Shown: piece after piece, positions 49,188 through 55,479 of the stretch | Position numbering within the stretch: the stretch's first letter is position 1 | How the letters are laid out: each line of letters begins with the position of its first letter | NCBI GenBank assembly: GCA_964534315.1 | Contig: CAZHOV010000014.1 | Coordinates: 1 to 55,479 of the forward strand | DNA length: 55,479 nucleotides | From: CAZHOV01 sp964534315 | GTDB lineage: Bacteria > Bacteroidota > Bacteroidia > Chitinophagales > Saprospiraceae | Direction: 5' to 3' | The notes under the pieces: model-generated | The model's database searches: none | What the model saw: the letters and a program-made list of their open reading frames with translations, nothing else | Told to the model about the DNA's origin: nothing | Translations under genes and position numbers: made by a program

Positions 49188-52100
49188 TTAATTTTGGAGA
49201 ATAATAAGCTTCTTGGTCTTAATTACTCCCGCAGCATCCCTAACCTGGACAAGATAGTATCCATTAGTTAAGCTGCTTGTACTAAGATTGACTAGATTAA
49301 TATCGACTTGGTCGATTTGCTTACTCATCACCATTTTTCCATTAACATTTGAGATTACGATCTCTACAGATTCTCGTGCGTAATCGCTTAAATCAAGTGT
49401 TAAAAGATCAGAAGCCGGATTTGGCCAGAACTCGAATGTACGGTTTTGAATAGCCGTATTATTGAGCACATCCTGCTCATCAGCAGTTTCTCTGCCATCT
49501 GATCCGCCTCTGCCGCATGTACCGATTGGTTGAACCGTTACATCGAAAGAAGTCGTAGCGATATTACCGCAATCATCTTCAACTTCAACATCTACGATTG
49601 TCGTCCCAACCGGATAAGGATCACCTAATGGCAAGCCATCAGCGCGTGTCATGGTAACCGTTGGAGAGAAATCGCAGAAGTCAAAGGCCATTATTGTAGG
49701 CAATACTACCGGCATTCCTTCACAGACTACTAGATCTGACGGTGGTAGGATGAATGGAGCCGTATTATCAACAATAAACATCGTTACGCTCAGAGTGGTC
49801 GTATTTCCGCAGTTGTCAACTGCTTCCCATAAGCAGCTCCACTCGTTGATATATCCATCGACATCGCAATCACCATAACTAATCAGATTTTCAATAATAT
49901 TCACCTGAACATTTTGATCGCAATTGTCAGAAACGGTAACCATGGCAATCATTTCTCCGGTGGTTGGAAGATTTTGACATTCCACGTAGACAGTTCCTCC
50001 ATTTTGCATGGCCGGATCGTTGAAGGTCATGGTCGGTGCGGTATTGTCTGATACAGTGATCGTTTGCGTATGACTTGCTGTATTGCCACAATCATCGGTA
50101 GCGGTCCAGGTGCGGGTTAACGTATAGTTATCCGCACAAGAGCCGGGAGATAGTGTTTCACTATATACAGCCGTAACACCTTGATCACAATTGTCAGTAG
50201 CCGTTACATTTGCAGCAGGTGGTACCTGGTCGCATTCAACAGTCAGATCGCCTGGTGCATTCTGAAGTACAGGAGCCGTATTATCCTCTACAGTAATCAC
50301 TTGCGTTTTTGTTACCGAATTGCCGCTTTCATCCTCAGCAGTCCAGGTTCTGGTGATCGTGTATGCATGAGCACAAGCACCCGGCGTGGTTGTTTCCATA
50401 AATGTTAGTGATGGATTCGGATCGCAGTTGTCATTAACCGCAGGATTAGCAGGTGCCGGTATTTGATCGCATTCTACGGTCATATCCGCGGGCACTTCTG
50501 TAATCGTTGGAGCCTCATCATCAGTAAGCGTGATTTCTTGTGTCTCTACTGTCGTATTGCCACAAGCATCGGTTGCCGTCCAGGTTCTGGTAATGATGGT
50601 TTCTCCCTCGCTTTGTCCGGGGCCGGTTGTTTCATTAAAGATCAAACTTGGATTCGGATCGCAAAGATCCCATACCGCAGGATTTGCCGGAGCAGGGATT
50701 TTATCACAATCTGCCTGGGTGTTACCGGGTACCCCCTGGATAGTTGGAGGTGTATTATCCTGCACAGTAATCTCTTGGGTTTCTACGGCTGTATTGCCAC
50801 AGTCATCCGTCGACGTCCAGGTTCTTACAATGGTATAAGAATTCGCGCATGCACCTGGATTAGTACTCTCGCTAAATACCACAGCAACAGTATTATCACA
50901 ATTATCTGAAGCACTGACATTTGCGGGAGAAGGTATATTATTACATTCTACTGTCACATCGGCCGGTACACCAGACAAAACAGGGTCAGTAGTATCTTCC
51001 ACTGTGATCGTCTGTGTCTTAGTGTCCGTATTGCCGCAGTTGTCCGTAGCTGTCCACATCCGCGTGATCGTATAGGCATTATTACAAATACCAGGGGTAA
51101 TTTGCTGGTTGAATGTAATATTCACAATATTATCACAATTGTCTGTAGCTGTTGGCTGTGCCGGAGAAGGGACATTGTCACACTCGACCGTTACATCGCC
51201 AGGAACACCAGATAATACAGGATCAGTAGTATCTTCAACCGTGATCGTCTGTGTTTTAGTGTCCGTATTGCCACAGTTATCCGTCGCTGTCCACGTGCGG
51301 GTAATTATGTAAGCATCTGCACAGGTCTGTTGCATAGAATACTGGTTGAAAGCAATATGTACATTATTATCACAGTTATCGGTTGCTGTTGGTTGTGCCG
51401 GAACTGGAATATTATCACATTCTACTGTTACATCACCAGGGACGCCAGCCAAAACAGGATCTGTCGTATCCTGTACCGTGATCTTTTGCTTTTTAACATC
51501 CGTGTTACCGCAGTCATCTGTTGCTGTCCACGTCCGTGTGATAAGATAAGCATCTTCACAAGCTCCTGGTGTAATTTGTTGACTGTAACCGATGTCTACA
51601 TCATCATCACAGTTATCTGTGGCTGTCGGATTAGCCGGTGTAGGCACATTGTCACACTCGACCGTTACATCGCCAGGTACGCCTGCCAAGACAGGATCGG
51701 CTGTATCTTCTACGGTGATTGTCTGGCTTACCGAAGAAATATTTCCACAACCATCATCAAACGTCCATGTGCGGGTAATGATCAATGGATTATTGGCACA
51801 GCCTGTTCCACCATTATCCGTATCTACTCCCGTGACTGTTATTGGTCCTCGACAAGCATCTTGCGCTGTTAACGTTCCCGGTGCAGGTACCTCATCTGCA
51901 CATTGGTAATGGGCAGCAGCTGGCGGTGTTGGCGTTACCGGAGGCGTATCGTCAATGATCGTGTAGACAACATCTCTGTTACGGAAGTTTCCACACTCAT
52001 CAAAGATCCTGAAGACTACCCGAATCTTTCGCATACAATCGGTAGCTGATCCCTGGTAGTTCTTCTGTAATCCCCAAACGTACAGCTCAATATCGCTCGC

Positions 52101-52410
52101 ATCGGTACAATTGTCCGATACATTCATATTTGGCGTCTGGAAAGTAATGCCATGGACAGTGTAGTTTACTGGAGTCGTTCCAACCACCAATGGATTGTTA
52201 CGATCCCTCACTATGGAAATATCTGCTGGATTCGGACAAGTTGCTCCTTGGGAGGTATAAATAGTCTCATCAGGAGGATTAACACCACCCCAGCTTGGTC
52301 TTTTATCATCAGAAACGGTAATCGTTTGCTGTACCGAAGAGGTATTCCCACAGACATCCGTAAAGGTCCAGGTCCGTACCATCACAAAATCATTCACACA
52401 ACTACCCGGA
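49188..52410 (-). CDS. Giant HYR-like repeat surface protein with T9SS tail, C-terminal part
   Basis: The open frame runs from the scaffold gap to a stop at 49188. It contains about 11-12 Ig-like repeats of 75-80 residues of the HYR type. The core pattern is PVLxGVPxDVTVECDxIP, then ATDNCD, then GxC, then ITRTWTATDxCGNT and TQxITVxD. Each unit has four Cys in fixed places, which suggests two disulfides per domain. The last unit is followed by a T9SS type A sorting domain starting FEFWPNPASDLLTLDLS. The apparent start at 52397 is an internal GTG (Val). The protein is expected on the cell surface, probably as an adhesin or matrix component. Confidence 0.9.
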
Positions 52411-52510
52411 NNNNNNNNNNNNNNNNNNNNNNNNNNNNNNNNNNNNNNNNNNNNNNNNNNNNNNNNNNNNNNNNNNNNNNNNNNNNNNNNNNNNNNNNNN
52501 NNNNNNNNNN
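52411..52510. other. Scaffold gap of 100 N flanked by a 48-bp exact duplicate
   Basis: The 48 bases before the gap (52363-52410) are identical to the 48 bases after it (52511-52558). The contigs may really overlap. Merging them keeps the reading frame of the surface protein. Confidence 0.9.
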
Positions 52511-55479
52511 AAGGTCCAGGTCCGTACCATCACAAAATCATTCACACAACTACCCGGAGTCACCTGAATAGTAGGACTTACCGTGATAGCTCCATTACAA
52601 TTATCAGTCGCTGTTAAATCTACCGGGGCAGGTACTTCAGCGGCACATTCTACATTTACATCTGCTGGAGCAGTAGGTGGTACCGGTGCTGTGTTATCAG
52701 AAACGGTAATGGTTTGTGATTCTGAGGTGGTATTCTCACAGTCATCTGTCGCCGTCCACGTGCGGGTTAGCACGTAATTATCTGGACAGCTTCCATCGGC
52801 TCTATGCTCATTGAAGTCGATGTGCACATTATCATCACAGTTGTCTGTGGCCGTGGGACTAGCTGGGGCTGGTACTTGATCACATTCTACTGTAGCATCT
52901 GCTGGTACGCCTGATAAAACAGGATCTGTTGTATCCTGTACCGTAATCTTTTGCGTCTTGACATCTGTGTTGCCGCAATTATCTGTCGCCGTCCACGTGC
53001 GGGTCAGCACGTAATTATCGGGGCAGCTGCCATCCGTTCGATGTTCATTTAAAGCAATATCTACATCATCATCGCAATTGTCCGTAGCAAAAGGATGAGC
53101 TGGTGATGGAATATTATCACATTCAACGGTTACATCGGCAGGTACGCCACCCAACTCAGGGCTCGTATGATCCTCTACAGTAATCTTTTGTGTCTCGACA
53201 TCTTTGTTGCCACAAGCATCTGTTGCTGTCCAGGTACGCGTAAGGATGTATTCATCTTCACAGCCACCATCCGTTCGGTGCTCATTGAAGGTAATATCTA
53301 CATGCGTATCACATCCATCTATAGCTGTTGGCTGACCTGGAGTTGGGACTGCATCACACTCTACGGTCACATCATCGGGTACACCTGATAGTACCGGATC
53401 AGTAGTGTCTATCACGCGGATATCTAAGAATACCTCATCTTCATTTTCACAATTATCCTCTGCATAAATTCTGCAGTAATAACGAAGGATGTAACCAGGG
53501 TCTGGTTGATTTTGCGTGCAATCGCCTGTTTCTCCCAATACAATTTCCTCAATCTTGATCTTTGGATTATTATCGCAGTTGTCCGTTGCCATAAACCAAC
53601 CTAACACCTGTGGGTTGGTTACCTGCTGACCAGCTACGCATTCGATCGATACAATAATATCTGATGCCGGCGGTTCGCCGCCATTGTTATTAAAGGCGTG
53701 GATGATCTCTTGCGGAGCAGTATGCTTTGGTGATAATTCCGGATCAGTCGAATCTTGTACATAGATATTTTGAGTTTGGGAATGAGTATTCCCACAGTTA
53801 TCGGTGGCCTTATACGTTCTGTGAATGGTATATTCATCTTCGCATGGTCCTGACGAAGTTGTTTCCTGAACAGAAACATGAACATCCTGATCGCAATTAT
53901 CCGTGGCGTTGACATCGGCTGCTGCAGGGATATTGTCGCATTCTACGGTTGCATCGGCAGGGATGGCCCCCAGAACTGGATTGGTATTATCTTGTACCGT
54001 AATAATTTGATGTTCGGTGTCTTGATTACCGCAGGCATCAGTTGCTGTCCAGGTTCTTTTGATGGTATATGCTTCAGCACAGGCACCCGGAGTAATTTCC
54101 TCACCATCAAACTGAACGGTTGGGTTGTTATCACAATTATCGGTGGCATTTGGAGATGCAACTGCCGGAATGTGATTACACTCGACAGTTACATCTTGGG
54201 GTACATGCAGCTCAGGGTGAGTATTGTCAACGATCTTTACAAATACGGTAAAAGTCGAAGACCCGCCACAATCGTCTGTCGCTGTCCAAATACATTTCCA
54301 TAGTTTTAATCGTCCATTCGCACAATCGCTGTTATTTTCTTCAAGGATATTTACAAAAGTCACATGCACATTATCATCGCAATTGTCCGTTGCAATGACA
54401 TCTGCTACCACAAAGATGGGTAAGGTTTCATCACACTCATATTCCAGATAATCTCCGTCTTGTACGTTTTGTAGAATATTATAGTGTGGCCCGTTGGGGT
54501 TGATAGAGATCGTAGGGGCATGAGTATCGGTAGCATCGATAAACACGGTTGCTTCATGGCAACATTCCGGGGCGGTACTATCATCGTTGCATACTTCGTA
54601 GATAAACATATCCATCCCGCAGAAGCCATCTTCGGGTGTATAGGAGAACGTTCCGTCAGTATGTAGCGAGAAGCTAGCAGCGTTGGACGGTCCTGAAACT
54701 AAGGTATATTCAGGATCACTTAGATTTTGATCGCTTGCGCCGGCATCTTCATTTAAAGTAGTTTCCGGGCAAGTCGTAAAGTTTTCATCCACTGCGACCG
54801 GAGTGGTGCAGCAATTAAAGGTCAACTCACTTTCCTCCAGGGTAAATTCTACTTCTGTTGTATTATTACCTTGAGCGGATGCTGAATTGAAAAAATGCCC
54901 GGATGCATTTGCCGTAACATCAATTTCTAAGGTGGCAGATTGATTAATAGCCAGGTTACCTAAATCCCAGGTAATCTCTTTACCAGAAATACTGACAGAC
55001 CCTATGCTGGGATTTGTACCGTCAATTTCGTATCCACTTTCGATTTCATCGGTTACAACTACGCTATTGGCAGTATTATCAGAGCCGGTATTTGTTACAG
55101 TGATGGTAAAAGTACGTTGTTCACCTTCGCAAATGTTTGGATCGTCAATCGTTTTGTCAATTTCCAAGTCTGTACCACAAACCTCTACCACTATATCTAA
55201 TAGGCAAGGTTCAAACATAGCGAAAGGTATATCTGCATAGTCTGCTTCTTCAAAATCGACCGGCCCTGCGGGTCCAGTATATTGATCATTTCCAGAGATG
55301 CTGGCAATATTAGTGAAATTGATATTCCCCCCTACTGCCAGGACAAAAATATGGGAACCTTGACCTTTGACATCGTTTGCCCCTTCTATAGCCCCAAATC
55401 GAGCCTCCTGGCAATCAGTATTACAAACTGATCTTTCGCAAGCGAAAGATTTGTAAAATTGCAAAATATTATTAAGGTT
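52511..55479 (-). CDS. Giant HYR-like repeat surface protein, N-proximal part (5' end outside window)
   Basis: The frame is open to the window edge, and the TTG at 55464 is an internal codon, so the true start lies beyond 55479. The order is a start region (FACERSVCNTDCQEARFG), a DUF11-type domain (LEIDKTIDDPNICEGEQRTF and VTNTGSDNTANSVVVTDEI), and a cadherin-like Ig domain ending FIYEVCNDDSTAPECCHEATV. About eight HYR-like repeats follow, and two are longer variants without the VECD core. The frame leads into the part beyond the gap, where the repeats continue, so both parts are one gene encoding well over 2000 residues. Confidence 0.9.

Noticed and set aside
49651..54303. Many plus-strand reading frames of 60-180 codons opposite the giant surface protein gene
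   Set aside because: They recur at the same place in each repeat unit and are mirror images of the coding repeats. The minus-strand frame has clear domains, Cys spacing and a T9SS tail.
1..55479. Search by eye for tRNA, rRNA, tmRNA or riboswitch signatures
   Set aside because: No cloverleaf, GTTCRA loop or known riboswitch core was recognised in the intergenic regions. A covariance-model scan could still find something.

Overview
The window comes from a member of the Bacteroidota, most likely a Saprospiria-type marine or sludge bacterium. The phylum call rests on three signs. There are type IX secretion (T9SS) C-terminal sorting domains on three secreted proteins. SecD and SecF are fused. 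Promoter-like boxes of the TAnnTTTG type sit in front of several genes, and Shine-Dalgarno sequences are mostly absent. The class-level placement is inference. No rRNA, tRNA or CRISPR array was recognised. Two runs of exactly 100 N (30397-30496 and 52411-52510) are scaffold gaps of conventional length, so distances across them are unknown.

Layout. 1-10 kb: a heptanucleotide repeat array, a very small T9SS-tail protein, a DUF4846 lipoprotein, lepA, a tandem pair of double-OmpA-domain proteins, an aldo/keto reductase, a GIN-domain lipoprotein, an unknown lipoprotein and a GNAT-nitrilase fusion. 10-18.5 kb: a minus-strand cluster, probably one operon. In transcription order it encodes YceI, FAD oxidoreductase, methyltransferase, type III polyketide synthase, FabZ-like dehydratase, ketosynthase, acyl carrier protein and an RND exporter, followed by a separate RRM RNA-binding protein with a structured leader. 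The gene set looks like a pathway for a polyketide phenolic lipid or lipid quinone and its export. 18.6-27 kb: a 3-hydroxyisobutyrate dehydrogenase-like enzyme, an HMG-CoA synthase-like enzyme, a two-gene choline/betaine ABC importer whose fused binding domain is circularly permuted, an acyltransferase, a T9SS cargo protein, a flavin-binding PPOX protein and an aspartic protease. 27.5-29.9 kb: a SulP transporter with a beta-carbonic anhydrase, probably a bicarbonate uptake pair.

29.9-34.3 kb is rich in unusual repeats. It holds an array built from three 8-base words, then icd, a GlsB-type membrane protein, and truA with a small membrane ORF. The last two are enclosed by a 59-bp inverted repeat and CT/GA-rich arrays. 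34.4-42 kb: a multi-PAS histidine kinase, a beta-lactamase-fold lipoprotein that has lost its catalytic residues, a 2TM protein, glutathione peroxidase, a DUF3267 zincin, a D-2-hydroxyacid dehydrogenase and a BON-LysM protein, with two hairpin-forming MITE-like elements between them. 42-48.8 kb: the membrane protein biogenesis genes secDF and yidC, with a DUF3293 gene between them on the other strand and a methyltransferase overlapping the end of yidC. 49.2-55.5 kb: a giant cysteine-patterned HYR-like repeat protein with a T9SS tail, cut by an assembly gap and by the window edge.

The observations I rate highest are the circularly permuted substrate-binding domain, the type III PKS lipid operon, the mutually exclusive hairpins in front of the RRM gene, and the families of intergenic 7- and 8-base arrays and inverted-repeat elements.
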